Shown here in pieces: positions 27,381-39,340 of a DNA stretch of 64,000 bases. A program made the translations under genes and the position numbers. Under the pieces are notes generated by a model, which worked only from the letters and a program-made list of their open reading frames with translations, did no database searches and was not told where the DNA came from. The stretch is from Massilia mucilaginosa (GTDB lineage: Bacteria > Pseudomonadota > Gammaproteobacteria > Burkholderiales > Burkholderiaceae_D): positions 62,001 through 126,000 of the forward strand of contig NZ_WHJH01000016.1 of assembly GCF_011682145.1 (NCBI RefSeq). The letters run 5' to 3'. Every line of letters starts with the position of its first letter. The first letter of the stretch is position 1.

Positions 27381-28617
27381 GATTATTTCCTTGCAGTCGT
27401 TCAAGTTGGCGCATTTGGATGGCCGCGCTTGCCAATACCGGAAAATAGGGCATCCCTGGCTCCAGGAGCGCGAGATGGAGTGCTGCGAGTTCCCGATGTG
27501 CTTGTTCGCCCGTAGCCAGAATATGTCGTAGCCAGGCATGTGTGCGCGGCCGCCCCAGCAAATAGGGTGTCCCCTGCTCGTAGCGCTGACCATTGGCTTG
27601 CCACCAGTCGCGCAGCAGGCCGCCATCGGGAACCGGCCCGGCCCGGGCCGCTTTACCAGAGAGAGCGGGCGCTTGCGTGAGCATGTGATTGGCTTTCAGG
27701 TCGAGTCCGGTAATCAGGACGAAGGCTTCCCCGGCCAGGACGGCAAACTGCTGGTCGGCGACCTTGTCCAGCAGCCAGGGGATGTGCGCCACGTCGCCGC
27801 TCCAGCCGGCGGCCTGGACCAGCAAGCCCGCTGGCCCGCCATGCGCGTCGAGTCCGTGCAAATGCGGCTTCAATTGGCCAGGCGGCAATGCCGCACAGAC
27901 GAGCTTCATGGCATCGCCTTGCCAGGATGTCAGGGCGGTGCAGCAGGCTTGCAATGCCGGGAGCGCCGTCTTGCGATCCCCGAGCAACAGTGCACTGCGG
28001 GCGGCGGCGTAATGGCGAGCATCGTCCGGCCCCGTACCGGCAAGGGCCGTCAACGCAATCCCAATCAAGCGCGTTTGTCCCGCTTGTCCGATTGCGTGCA
28101 GCGCCAGTGCATCGGGTGCCGTGGCGACCAAGGCCGACGCGCCCGCCTCTTCGCCAGCCTGGCGCCGATGCACATGCCAGGCAGCAAGCGCCGCACTTCG
28201 GCACAGCGCATCCTCGTTCGACAGATTGTCAAGGACCAGCCTCATCGCGGCCGCCGAATCAAACCAGCCGAAAAGGCCGTCGACGGCATCGGCGAACCCT
28301 GGCCGGCTGCGCATGCGGTTCATCGCCTCGAGCATGACTGCCGGGTCATCGCGCAAAAAGGAGAGCGCCAGGACGACGAAAGCATCGGCAGCGACATCAT
28401 GGCAGCGGTTGGCGACCGCCTTGTCGTATGCGCTCTGAACGATTTGTCCGGCCAGCTCGCCCCCCTCGCGCAGGCCATCGAGGTGTGCGTCAATGGCGCC
28501 ATCGAGGTTCGCGATCTCGTCGAATCCGGCACCCGGGGCGTAAATCAGTTGCCTGCGGCGCCACCAGTTGGTGGCCACATCGGTGGCATGCTGCCTGAGC
28601 ATCAGGGGATTGGTCAC
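27367..28617 (-). CDS. TIGR02270 family protein (type VI accessory)
   Basis: A 416-residue protein. The N-terminus VTNPLMLRQHATDVATNWW followed by LIYAPGAGFDEIANLDGAI and DAHLDGLREGGE is characteristic of TIGR02270, a HEAT-like helical repeat family encoded with type VI genes. The rest consists of alpha-helical repeats (ALHAIGQAGQTRLIGIALTA and similar). GTG 28617 is chosen from the family start; no good ribosome site is visible and a TTG at 28635 is possible. It is the first gene of the minus-strand cassette that continues to 22431. Confidence 0.8.
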   Translation of the reverse strand: MTNPLMLRQHATDVATNWWRRRQLIYAPGAGFDEIANLDGAIDAHLDGLREGGELAGQIVQSAYDKAVANRCHDVAADAFVVLALSFLRDDPAVMLEAMNRMRSRPGFADAVDGLFGWFDSAAAMRLVLDNLSNEDALCRSAALAAWHVHRRQAGEEAGASALVATAPDALALHAIGQAGQTRLIGIALTALAGTGPDDARHYAAARSALLLGDRKTALPALQACCTALTSWQGDAMKLVCAALPPGQLKPHLHGLDAHGGPAGLLVQAAGWSGDVAHIPWLLDKVADQQFAVLAGEAFVLITGLDLKANHMLTQAPALSGKAARAGPVPDGGLLRDWWQANGQRYEQGTPYLLGRPRTHAWLRHILATGEQAHRELAALHLALLEPGMPYFPVLASAAIQMRQLERLQGNNHERR

Positions 28618-29193
28618 GGAATAGCCGCCGCGCAAGCTGAGCTTGAACCTGGCCTTAACAGTTCTCCAGAATATTCTTGTCCCTCATGATGAGCTTGCCA
28701 TCGGCCTGGAGGGTTATTCATCCGTCGTGTTAACACTGAAGATCCTGTCGTTAAAAGGGATCATGCCATGTTCCTTCATCACCGGAACGCCCTTGCCCAC
28801 TGCGCTCAACAATTCCGCGAGGTGGTCAATGAGATATTCTTGCCAACATTGGCGGACTGGTTCACGCGTACCGCCGTCGCCATGCCCGCTGCCGCCAGCT
28901 TCGCCATTAATGAATATTATCATAACATTAGCACCCTGCCTGACGGCAAAATCGAGGAGCTGGCCGGCCTGGGTTTCGTGGAGTGGCGCGCGAATGGGGT
29001 GCTGGCCGGTCCCAGCTGCGTGGGCAAGATGCATCCGGCGATGGCGCCCGGCGACAAGGCGACGCCGGTCGTCATGATGGGCGCAAGCGAGGTCACGGAC
29101 AAAACACATGGTGTGTTCGGTGACGGGGTGCTTCAGTTTTCAATCGCCGTCGACAGCGGCGATGTGATTTGTAGCGTTGTTACGGAGCAGGCG
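28618..29193. other. Unresolved stretch at the edge of the accessory cassette, probably gene remains
   Basis: Both strands carry partial reading frames. On minus, three pieces in different frames look protein-like: LAPIMTTGVALSPGAIAGC, QEYLIDHLAELLSAVGKGVP and TLQADGKLIMRDKNILENC just before a stop at about 28658. That suggests a gene broken by two shifts. On plus, ATG 28768 has a good AAAAGGGA site but its frame has no stop before running antisense through the next gene. The middle (28905-28935) is unusually AT-rich. I cannot decide between them and assign no function. Confidence 0.3.
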
Positions 29194-29924
29194 TCAGAAG
29201 CGCTCGTAGTCGTGCAGGTAGCGCCACTGCCCGGACGGCAGGCTGGCCATCGGCACGCGGCCGATGCGCAGGCGCTTGATGCTGACGATGGAGAGGCCGA
29301 CCAGGCGGCACATGTGCATCAGCTGGCCCGGCTTGACGCCCTTGAGCGCGAAACGCAGGCGCGTTTCGTTCTGCCAGCTGACCTTCATCGGCGCAATTTC
29401 CTTGCCGTTGAAGGTGAGGCCGTGATTGAGCAGCGCCAGGCCGCCTTCGCGGATGTCGCCTTTGACTTCGACCACGAACTCCTGCTCGACGCGCGCGCCT
29501 TCGTCAATGAGTTTGCGCGCCACGCGGAAGTCCTGGGTGAACACCACCAGGCCGCTGGCCTTGGTCTCCAGCGGCGACGTCAATGTCAGGTTGCCCAGAT
29601 GGCGTTTCAGAAATCGCTGCTTGCCGTGTTCGGCCACCAGCAGGTTCTCCGGCGTGAGCAGGTTCAGGGCCGCCTCGGCATCCGAGTCCGCCCCGGCGCT
29701 GTAGCCGGCCGGCTTGTGGAACAGGATGGTGACCGGTGCCAGTTCGACCAGCGTGGCCTCGGGATGGATGACGACGTCCTGCTCGTCGGCCACGCGCGCG
29801 CCGGCTTCTTCGACAACGACGCCGTCAACGCTGATCCATCCTCCGGCGATGTACTTGTCGGCTTCCGCGCGCGAGCACGGCATCATTTCGGAAACGCGCT
29901 TGGCGAGGCGGATGGTGGAATCGG

Positions 29925-29928
<4 letters not shown>
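29194..29928 (-). CDS. RsuA/RluF-type pseudouridine synthase homologue with altered catalytic position
   Basis: A 244-residue protein with an N-terminal S4 RNA-binding domain (RLAKRVSEMMPCSRAEADKY) and a pseudouridine-synthase domain. ILFHKPAGYSAG corresponds to the usual nKP-G motif. The active-site motif, normally GRLDxxTsGLLLLT, here reads SPLETKASGLVVFTQD, so the catalytic Asp position is Glu. The end, IKRLRIGRVPMASLPSGQWR, is the normal family C-terminus. It may be inactive, altered, or binding-only. Its start overlaps the threonine aldolase stop by 4 bases. Confidence 0.85.
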
Positions 29929-30961
<1,033 letters not shown>

Positions 30962-30965
<4 letters not shown>

Positions 30966-31858
30966 GTCGTCGACTCGGCTTCGGCTACATGCTGCGTGTA
31001 GAAACGCTCGCCCATTTCTTCCAGGCCGAGCGTGGCGAGGACTTCCTGCAAGCGTTCGGTGGGACGCTTGCGCGGCAGGTTCTTGTAGCTGGCGATGATC
31101 AACTCATTTTTCATCGAGTGTTCCCAGCCCACCAGCTCCGTCACATTGACCTGGTAGCCGTGCGCTTCGAGCTGCAGGCAGCGCAGCACGTTGGTGACCT
31201 GGCTGCCGAATTCGCGCGTGTGCAGCGGGTGGCGCCAGATTTCGGTCAGCGCGCTCTTGCCCAGGTCCTTGCCCTTGTTCTTCTTGAGGACTGTGGCCAC
31301 TTCGGCCTGGCAGCATGGCACCAGCACCATGAACTTGGCGCGCTTTTTGAGCGCGAAGTCGATGGCGTCGTCGGTGGCGGTGTTGCAGGCGTGGAGCGCG
31401 GTGACGATGTCGATCTGTTCCGGCAGCTTGTCGGAACGAGTCGATTCGGCCACCGACAAGTTCAGGAACGACATCCCGGGAAAGCCGAGTTTTTGCGCCA
31501 GCGCGGTCGACTTCTGCACCAGCTCTTCGCGCGTCTCGATGCCGTAGATACGCGAGCCGTCGTTCAGTCCCTTGAAGAACAGGTCGTACAGGATGAAGCC
31601 GAGGTAGGACTTGCCAGCGCCATGGTCGACCAGCGAAATGGCGGCGTGGTCTTCCTGGATTTCTTTGAGCAGCGGCTCGATGAACTGATACAGGTGGTAG
31701 ACCTGCTTGAGTTTGCGGCGGCTGTCCTGATTGAGTTTGCCGTCGCGCGTGAGGATGTGCAGTTCCTGCAGCAGCGCGATGGACTGGCCCGGACGGATTT
31801 CGGGCGCCAGCGTTTCAGCCGGCTTTGCCTTGTCGGCCGTGCTGTCAGCGCGCTTCAT
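30962..31858 (-). CDS. SAM-dependent methyltransferase, GSTCD-like
   Basis: A roughly 298-residue class I methyltransferase. The SAM-binding motif I appears as ISLVDHGAGKSYLGFILYD, an acidic end of strand 2 as IYGIETREE, and DIVTALHACNTATDDAIDFA followed by KFMVLVPCCQAEV. The HAC...ATD plus PCC pattern is that of the Methyltransf_32 domain of human GSTCD. ATG 31858 lies within the last codons of iscX (14-base overlap); an earlier in-frame start at 31936 would be antisense-like. The substrate is unknown. Confidence 0.85.
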
Positions 31859-32039
31859 CGATCCACGCCGCTTGTATCGCTTCCAGTACCTTCTCGCCGC
31901 CGCGCGTGCGGTCGTCGTCGAAGCCGTCGAGTTCAACCACCCAGTTGTGCAGGTCGACGAAACGCACCGCGGCCGGATCGACCTCGGGGTGTTTGTCGAA
32001 CAGCGCTTCGGCGATGGCCGTGATGTCGCTCCATTTCAT
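31845..32039 (-). CDS. iscX: Fe-S assembly protein IscX
   Basis: A 64-residue acidic protein (MKWSDITAIAEALFDKHPEV, then FVDLHNWVVELDGFDDD). This is the exact size and pattern of IscX/YfhJ, which binds IscS and iron and tunes cluster formation. ATG 32039 follows GGGAGAG. It lies 13 bases after fdx at the end of the canonical isc order. Confidence 0.97.
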   Translation of the reverse strand: MKWSDITAIAEALFDKHPEVDPAAVRFVDLHNWVVELDGFDDDRTRGGEKVLEAIQAAWIDEAR

Positions 32040-32052
32040 GGCGCTCTCCCGA

Positions 32053-32394
32053 TCAATGGTTCTTTTCGGCCGCATGATTGATCGTGTACTTCGGAATCTC
32101 GACCACCAGGTCTTCGGTTCCCACGATCGCCTGGCACGACAGGCGCGACACGGGCTCCAGGCCCCATGCGCGGTCGAGCAGGTCTTCTTCTTTTTCTTCC
32201 GGCTCGTTGAGCGAGGCGTAGCCTTCGCGTACCAGCACGTGGCAGGTGGTGCAGGCGCAGACGCGGTCGCAGGCGTGCTCGATTTCGATATCGTTTTCGA
32301 GCATGATGTCGCACACCGACTTGCCGGCGGGCGCCTCGATGACGGCGCCTTCAGGGCAGAAGACGGGATGGGGAAGGAATACGATTTGGGGCAC
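32053..32394 (-). CDS. fdx: ISC-system [2Fe-2S] ferredoxin
   Basis: A 113-residue adrenodoxin-type ferredoxin that passes electrons to IscS/IscU during cluster assembly. Cluster ligands lie in HACDRVCACTTCHV (first, third and fourth Cys) and in RLSCQAIV near the C-terminus; the extra Cys of the loop is also a feature of Isc ferredoxins. The start is GTG 32394 with AGGAC upstream, giving the family length; the in-frame stretch above it is antisense to hscA. Confidence 0.96.
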   Translation of the reverse strand: MPQIVFLPHPVFCPEGAVIEAPAGKSVCDIMLENDIEIEHACDRVCACTTCHVLVREGYASLNEPEEKEEDLLDRAWGLEPVSRLSCQAIVGTEDLVVEIPKYTINHAAEKNH

Positions 32395-32449
32395 GGTGAT
32401 TGTCCTGGTAGTGTGTTCGTGGGACCCGGAATGTCCGGGTCCGGGGTGT

Positions 32450-34339
<1,890 letters not shown>

Positions 34340-34375
34340 GTGATTACCGATTTCTTTTTATATGCGAATGCTCGC

Positions 34376-34440
34376 GTCGTTCCCGGCACTGCCGGAACCG
34401 ACTTCCCGCACAGGGCTGGGCACCCCCGCGGGAACGAAGT
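34376..34440. repeat. Pair of hairpin repeats between hscB and hscA
   Basis: The gap holds two adjacent inverted repeats. The first is GTCGTTCCCGGCA with TGCCGGAACCGAC, imperfect. The second is ACTTCCCGC with GCGGGAACGAAGT. Their cores resemble the perfect hairpin at 14758-14787. In the mRNA they could stabilise the upstream or downstream segment and set different levels of HscB and HscA. There is no T-run. Confidence 0.5.
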
Positions 34441-34472
34441 AGTCCGCCTGGCGCAAGCGTCCAAAGGCGTGA

Positions 34473-34988
34473 CTATTGCTCCAAGGCGTCGAAGGCAAAG
34501 CTAAGTTCTTCACCGAATTTTTCCAAAAACATCAGCGCCCTCACCCCTTGCGCCGCCTGCTCGTAATCGCCTGCGTCAAGCTGTTCGCCGATCTGCACCA
34601 GGCGCGATTTGCGCTCCTGCTTGACCTGCTCGTCGAGCTCTTCCAGCGCGCCCAGATCCTTGCCCGCGCGCGCGTCGCCGAGCGCTTCGCGCCACTCCAT
34701 CTGCTGCATCAGGAACGCCATCGGCATGGCCGTGTTCGATTCCGTCTGCAAATCGACGCCGTTCTGCTCGCACAGATACTGCGCGCGCTTTTGCGGATTT
34801 TTCAGGGTCTGGTAAGCCTCGTTGGCGCGGGTGGCCCATTGCATGGCGACCCGTTTTTCGGCGTCGGTGGCATTGACGAAGCGGTCGGGGTGCACCTGGC
34901 CCTGGACGTCGCGGTAGGCGCAATCGAGGGCGCCCGTGTCGAGCGAGAAACGGGGCGGCAGGTTGAAGAGGTCGAAGTGATTCTGCAT
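34473..34988 (-). CDS. hscB: Fe-S co-chaperone HscB (J-domain)
   Basis: A 171-residue J-protein. The N-terminal J-domain (about residues 3-75) begins NHFDLFNLPPRFSLD and has the essential HPD at residues 33-35 (QVHPDRF), which stimulates HscA's ATPase. The C-terminal three-helix domain (from about 90) binds IscU. Full length for the family. It starts 22 bases after iscA. Confidence 0.97.
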   Translation of the reverse strand: MQNHFDLFNLPPRFSLDTGALDCAYRDVQGQVHPDRFVNATDAEKRVAMQWATRANEAYQTLKNPQKRAQYLCEQNGVDLQTESNTAMPMAFLMQQMEWREALGDARAGKDLGALEELDEQVKQERKSRLVQIGEQLDAGDYEQAAQGVRALMFLEKFGEELSFAFDALEQ

Positions 34989-35010
34989 GGGTGCGGCTAT
35001 CTGACCGAGG

Positions 35011-35334
35011 TCAGATGCGGAAGCTTTCGCCGCAACCGCACTCGTCCTTGACGTGCGGATTGTTGAAGCGGAAGCCTTCGTTCAAGCCCTCGCGCGTGAA
35101 GTCGAGCTCGGTACCATCGATGTAGGGCAGGCTTTTCGGGTCGACGAAGACCTTCACGCCATGCGACTCGAAGACATTGTCTTCGGCCGCCGCTTCATCG
35201 ACATATTCGAGCTTGTAGGCCAGGCCCGAGCAGCCCGTGGTGCGCACGCCAAAACGCAATCCAACACCCTTGCCGCGACGTTCAATGAAGCGGTTGATGT
35301 GCTTGGCTGCTTTTTCGGTCAGTGTGATTGCCAT
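35011..35334 (-). CDS. iscA: A-type Fe-S carrier IscA
   Basis: A 107-residue A-type carrier. The three cluster-binding cysteines are present as Cys35 (TTGCSG) and Cys99/Cys101 (ECGCGESF). The central [17 protein letters not shown] is the family signature. It carries assembled clusters to target apoproteins. It lies 33 bases downstream of iscU. Confidence 0.98.
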   Translation of the reverse strand: MAITLTEKAAKHINRFIERRGKGVGLRFGVRTTGCSGLAYKLEYVDEAAAEDNVFESHGVKVFVDPKSLPYIDGTELDFTREGLNEGFRFNNPHVKDECGCGESFRI

Positions 35335-35367
35335 GTTTCCCTCCGCGAGTACAACTGTAAATCAACC

Positions 35368-35757
35368 TCAGGCGACGGCCGGATGCTTGGTCTTGTAGTC
35401 CAGTACGGCCGCCTTGATCGCGTCTTCCGCCAGGATCGAGCAGTGAATCTTGACCGGCGGCAGCGCCAGTTCTTCGGCGATCTGGGTGTTCTTGATCGAC
35501 AGCGCCTGGTCGAGCGTCTTGCCCTTGACCCATTCGGTCACCAGCGACGACGAGGCAATCGCCGAGCCGCAGCCGTAGGTCTTGAATTTCGCATCTTCGA
35601 TCAGGCCATCGGCGCCGACCTTGATTTGCAATTTCATCACGTCGCCGCAGGCCGGCGCGCCGACCATGCCGGTGCCGATCGTCACGTCGCCCTTGTCGAA
35701 GGCGCCGACGTTACGTGGATTTTCGTAGTGGTCCAACACTTTGTCCGAGTATGCCAT
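35368..35757 (-). CDS. iscU: Fe-S cluster scaffold IscU
   Basis: A 129-residue scaffold on which IscS builds clusters. Ligands Cys37 (APACGDV), Cys63 (TYGCGSA) and Cys106 (KIHCSIL) are all present, with Asp39 beside Cys37. LPPVK at residues 99-103 is the HscA recognition motif. It lies 27 bases after iscS. Confidence 0.98.
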   Translation of the reverse strand: MAYSDKVLDHYENPRNVGAFDKGDVTIGTGMVGAPACGDVMKLQIKVGADGLIEDAKFKTYGCGSAIASSSLVTEWVKGKTLDQALSIKNTQIAEELALPPVKIHCSILAEDAIKAAVLDYKTKHPAVA

Positions 35758-35784
35758 GGTAAAACTCCTGAATATTCAATACGG

Positions 35785-37041
35785 TTAGTGGGCTGCCCAT
35801 TGGATCGAACTGATGTCGATGCCTTCTTTGAACATGTCCCACAGCGGCGACAGTTCGCGCAGCTTGTGGACTTTCGACTTGAGCAGGTCCACTGCGAAGT
35901 CGATGTCGGCTTCGGTCGAAAAACGGCCGATGGTAAAGCGGATCGAGCTGTGCGCGAGCTCGTCGCTGCGGCCCAGGGCGCGCAGCACATACGATGGTTC
36001 CAGGCTGGCCGAGGTACAGGCCGAACCGGACGACACGGCGATATCCTTGATCGCCATGATCAGCGACTCGCCCTCGACGTAGTTGAAGCTCACGTTCAGG
36101 TTGTGCGGCACGCGGTGTTCCATGTCGCCATTGATATAGACTTCTTCGATCTCTTGCAGGCCTTTGGCGAGACGGTCGCGCAGGGCGGTCACGCGCGCCA
36201 GTTCGCTGTCCATCTCTTCCTTGGCGATGCGGAACGCTTCGCCCATGCCGACGATCTGGTGGGTCGCCAGGGTGCCCGAACGCAGGCCGCGCTCGTGACC
36301 GCCGCCGTGCATCTGCGCTTCGAGGCGCACGCGCGGCTTGCGGCGCACGTACAGGGCGCCGATCCCTTTCGGGCCGTAGGTCTTGTGCGCGGTAAAGGTC
36401 ATCAGGTCGACCTTGCTGTTGGCCAGGTCGATCTGCACCTTGCCGGTCGCTTGCGCGGCGTCGCAGTGGAAAATGATGCCTTTCGAGCGGCACAGCGCGG
36501 CCAGTTCTTCGATCGGCTGGATCACGCCGATTTCGTTGTTGACCAGCATGACCGAGACCAGGATCGTGTCCGGACGGATCGCCGCTTCGAGCTGGGCGAC
36601 CGTGATCAGGCCATTGTCTTGCGGCTCGAGGTAGGTGGCGTCGAAACCGACGCGTTCGAGTTCGCGCACGGTGTCGAGCACGGCTTTATGCTCGGTCTTG
36701 ACGGTGATGATGTGCTTGCCCTTGGTCTTGTAGAACTGGGCCGCGCCCTTGATCGCCAGGTTGTTGCTTTCGGTCGCGCCGGAAGTCCAGATGATTTCGC
36801 GCGGATCGGCGCCGACCAGCGCGGCGACGTGCACACGCGCTTCCTCGACCGCCGCTTCCGCGGTCCAGCCGTACATGTGGCTGCGCGATGCCGGATTGCC
36901 GAACTGCTCGCGCAGGTAAGGAATCATTTTGTCCGCGACGCGCGGATCGATCGGCGTGGTGGCCGAATAATCCATGTAGATCGGGAAATGCGGGGCAGTC
37001 ACGAAAGTCTGCTCGAGGTTTTTGTCCAAAGGCGCGTTCAT
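35785..37041 (-). CDS. iscS: Cysteine desulfurase IscS
   Basis: A 418-residue PLP enzyme that takes sulfur from cysteine for clusters and thio-modified tRNA. Motifs are [40 protein letters not shown], the PLP Lys in [12 protein letters not shown], and the mobile-loop catalytic Cys in [15 protein letters not shown] 10-15 residue N-terminal extension ([14 protein letters not shown]) is longer than in E. coli but begins after a good GGAG site at 37041. It is second in the operon, 19 bases after iscR. Confidence 0.98.
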   Translation of the reverse strand: MNAPLDKNLEQTFVTAPHFPIYMDYSATTPIDPRVADKMIPYLREQFGNPASRSHMYGWTAEAAVEEARVHVAALVGADPREIIWTSGATESNNLAIKGAAQFYKTKGKHIITVKTEHKAVLDTVRELERVGFDATYLEPQDNGLITVAQLEAAIRPDTILVSVMLVNNEIGVIQPIEELAALCRSKGIIFHCDAAQATGKVQIDLANSKVDLMTFTAHKTYGPKGIGALYVRRKPRVRLEAQMHGGGHERGLRSGTLATHQIVGMGEAFRIAKEEMDSELARVTALRDRLAKGLQEIEEVYINGDMEHRVPHNLNVSFNYVEGESLIMAIKDIAVSSGSACTSASLEPSYVLRALGRSDELAHSSIRFTIGRFSTEADIDFAVDLLKSKVHKLRELSPLWDMFKEGIDISSIQWAAH

Positions 37042-37060
37042 CAAATCACTCCAATATGCT

Positions 37061-37543
37061 TCAATTTTGTCCGACGGCGGCGTGCGGGCGGTGTACGTGC
37101 ACGACGTTTTGTTCAGAATTCTTTTGTTTCTGCTGGTCGACCAGGTCTTGCAGCGAGACCGAATCGAGATAGTCGACCATCTTTTCGTTGAGCGTGGCCC
37201 ACAGCTCATGGGTCATGCAGCGGGTGCCGGTGGCCGCATCGGCGCCGTGGCAATTTTCTTTGCCGCCGCACTGGGTCGCGTCGAGCGGCTCATCGACGGC
37301 GATGATGATGTCGGCCACGGTCACCTTGTCGGCGCGGCGGGCCAGGCTGTAGCCGCCGCCCGGACCGCGGATCGACTCGACGATTTCGTGACGGCGCAGC
37401 TTGCCGAACAATTGCTCCAGATACGAGAGCGAAATGGCCTGGCGCTGGCTGATGCCCGACAGCGTGACGGGACCCTTGCCCTGTCGCAGGGCAAGATCGA
37501 TCATCGCAGTTACAGCAAAACGGCCTTTTGTGGTCAGACGCAT
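37061..37543 (-). CDS. iscR: Fe-S cluster sensing repressor IscR
   Basis: A 160-residue Rrf2-family winged-helix regulator. The N-terminus [19 protein letters not shown] and recognition helix region [14 protein letters not shown] are typical. Cluster ligands are Cys92, Cys98 and a third Cys at about 109, a few residues later than in E. coli because of an AATGT-like insertion. The nearby His is in MTHEL. ATG 37543 follows a GGGG-containing site. An IscR type-1 binding site lies about 80 bases upstream, so autorepression is expected. Confidence 0.97.
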   Translation of the reverse strand: MRLTTKGRFAVTAMIDLALRQGKGPVTLSGISQRQAISLSYLEQLFGKLRRHEIVESIRGPGGGYSLARRADKVTVADIIIAVDEPLDATQCGGKENCHGADAATGTRCMTHELWATLNEKMVDYLDSVSLQDLVDQQKQKNSEQNVVHVHRPHAAVGQN

Positions 37544-37622
37544 CACAACCCCGGTCACAGTGGTAAAATATTGCCTCGTTCCAATCAACCCCGGCCGATG
37601 CTGACTGCCATCAAAGACCTGA

Positions 37623-37647
37623 TTAGTTGATCGAATTAGTCAAGTAT
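37623..37647 (-). promoter_or_regulatory. IscR type-1 binding site in the isc promoter
   Basis: Read on the minus strand the 25 bases run ATACTTGACTAATTC then GATCAACTAA. They match the type-1 IscR consensus (ATAsyyGACTrwwwyAGTCrrsTAT) except at about three positions. The TTGACT within it can also be the -35 element, so bound IscR would block polymerase. It is 80-104 bases upstream of the iscR start codon. Confidence 0.65.
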
Positions 37648-37730
37648 ACCAAAGATGGGGCGTCTTGTCTTAACATGCCCATTTTTCCTGCCCATGCTTG
37701 CCGGGCGGCGAGCGCGAGGTCCGCGGCGGC

Positions 37731-38361
37731 TTACCTGGCCGTTTCGCAGTTGGCGGTTTCGCTTAGCGGCAGAGGAACGACTTTCGCCTTCCCCTCCGAC
37801 ATGTCGATCCGTCCCAGCCGCACCCTGCACAAACCGTCGGCCACCTCGGTTGACACTTCATAATCGTTGCCCGGCTCGGGAACGAAGGAGAAGGTTGGAA
37901 AACGGCAAACAAAGCCCTCTGGCCGCATGCCGGACACATAACCGGCCTGGAGGGCGACTGGCTGGCCTGGCGCCAACGCATATTCCCGGTAGAACCCCTG
38001 GCTCCACAGTCCCGTGCGCGCCTTCATGATTTCCAGCCGTGGCGTTTCCGGCATGCCGATCGAGAGTGCAGTTTTACTGCGGAACATGCCGGTCGACCTG
38101 CTCATGTTACTGGACGCGATCACGCCGTCGCCGTCCGGGCAAGTCCGGTTGCGGTAGAAGCGCACGTCCACCTTGGCGTCGTCGATGATGCGGATGCGTG
38201 TGCAGCCGGGCATTGCGGGCGGCGCGGGCCGCCGGAGCCGCCTGCTCGGCCGGGGCCGCCTGCCCGGTCGGCGCCGGCGCATCCTGGGCGGCGCTGGCCA
38301 GGCCGCCACTGCCCAAAGTCAACAAGCCCATCGCGAGCAAAAGATTGTTTATGTGATGCAT
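37731..38361 (-). pseudogene. Secreted hypothetical protein, one-base frameshift after the signal peptide
   Basis: ATG 38361 begins a signal peptide (NNLLLAMGLLTLGSGGLASA-AQ) and an Ala/Pro-rich linker. The frame then fails near 38215. The rest, AMPGCTRIRIIDDAKVDVRF through FVCRFPTFSFVPEPGNDY to a stop at 37731, is in the frame recovered by restoring one base. The joined product would be about 209 residues, with beta-rich segments and several Cys, but no family was recognised. The shift is in a GC repeat, so an error in the sequence is quite possible. Confidence 0.55.
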
Positions 38362-38395
38362 TCCTTATAGGCAGCCTCGGAACAAGCGCTGCGGG

Positions 38396-39175
38396 TCACT
38401 GGGCAGCTGTGCGGAGCAACTGCATCGGCCCGAACAGCGCCTGCATGCCAGCGTGCTGGATAAATGACAAATTATACGGATGCTCGGAACTCAGTTGCGG
38501 AAAATTCTTAGTTTCCGGCAATTTCTGTAGTTGTTCCGCAATTTTCCCCCACAAAACCAGGGTCGGCCTGTGCTCGCGGGCCGCCAGCGCCGCCATGACC
38601 GTTTGCAGGAACGGCAGCCAGGCGCGCGCATCGACGACCGGGGGCACATGCGCACGGAACACCAGCGACGCGTTGAGCAGCAGAAAGCCCTGGCGCGTCA
38701 GATTCTGCTGCAACTCGGCCAGGGTCTGGATGCTGCCGCTATCCGCCGCCGCTGCGGCCGCCACCGGCGCCAGCGCGGCGCCTCCGGTGTCGTCCGGGGC
38801 CAGTTGGCCATCGGCCACCAGCAGCAGCTTCATGAAATTGCGCAGCGACGTCGCCTTGTTGACCGGCTTGGACAGCCCGCTCGCGCACCACAGTTTGCCG
38901 ACAGCGCCATCCATGAAGCAGACGCCGGTCGCGCTCTCGGCGCGTGGGTACGGCCCCTCGCCCACCAGCACGTAGCGCACCTGGTCGAGCGGCAAGGCGA
39001 AGGCGGCGAACAGGCGCTGTTCGGTCGGCAGGTAGTTGTCGGCGGCCAGGGTCGGCAGGTACAGCGGCTCGGCGCGCATGACCGCGTCAAGCCCCTGGCG
39101 CAGGATCGGCTGCCACGAAAGATCGGCACGCGCGACGGCGTCGAGGATGGCGGGAGGAATGGGTTGGACGGACAT
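38396..39175 (-). CDS. Uracil-DNA glycosylase family protein
   Basis: A roughly 259-residue protein of the uracil-DNA glycosylase fold. The water-activating loop corresponds to VLVGEGPYPRAESATGVCF. The late SSEHPYNLSFIQHAG matches the HPS-type leucine/intercalation loop of the family. In between, LNASLVFRAHVPP and RPTLVLWGKIAEQLQ match the central strands. The Asp of the classical GQDPYH motif is Gly here, so activity may differ from UNG. ATG 39175 with AGGT is preferred over the 35-codon longer frame. Confidence 0.8.
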   Translation of the reverse strand: MSVQPIPPAILDAVARADLSWQPILRQGLDAVMRAEPLYLPTLAADNYLPTEQRLFAAFALPLDQVRYVLVGEGPYPRAESATGVCFMDGAVGKLWCASGLSKPVNKATSLRNFMKLLLVADGQLAPDDTGGAALAPVAAAAAADSGSIQTLAELQQNLTRQGFLLLNASLVFRAHVPPVVDARAWLPFLQTVMAALAAREHRPTLVLWGKIAEQLQKLPETKNFPQLSSEHPYNLSFIQHAGMQALFGPMQLLRTAAQ

Positions 39176-39340
39176 CGGGACCTGCCGGTAAAAAGGGAGG
39201 ATTGTAGCCGACAGCGCTCCCGGCACCGCTGCGAAAGATGCAATTTCAACCACGCGGCCCTTTTTTGAGAAACCGTGCATGATGCTGCCAACCCGATTGG
39301 GATGAATAGCAACTTAACAATTTTAGCTTTGGAGACTCAG

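Noticed and set aside
35053-37191. 712-codon open frame on the plus strand
   Set aside because: Antisense to iscA, iscU and iscS, which are certain.
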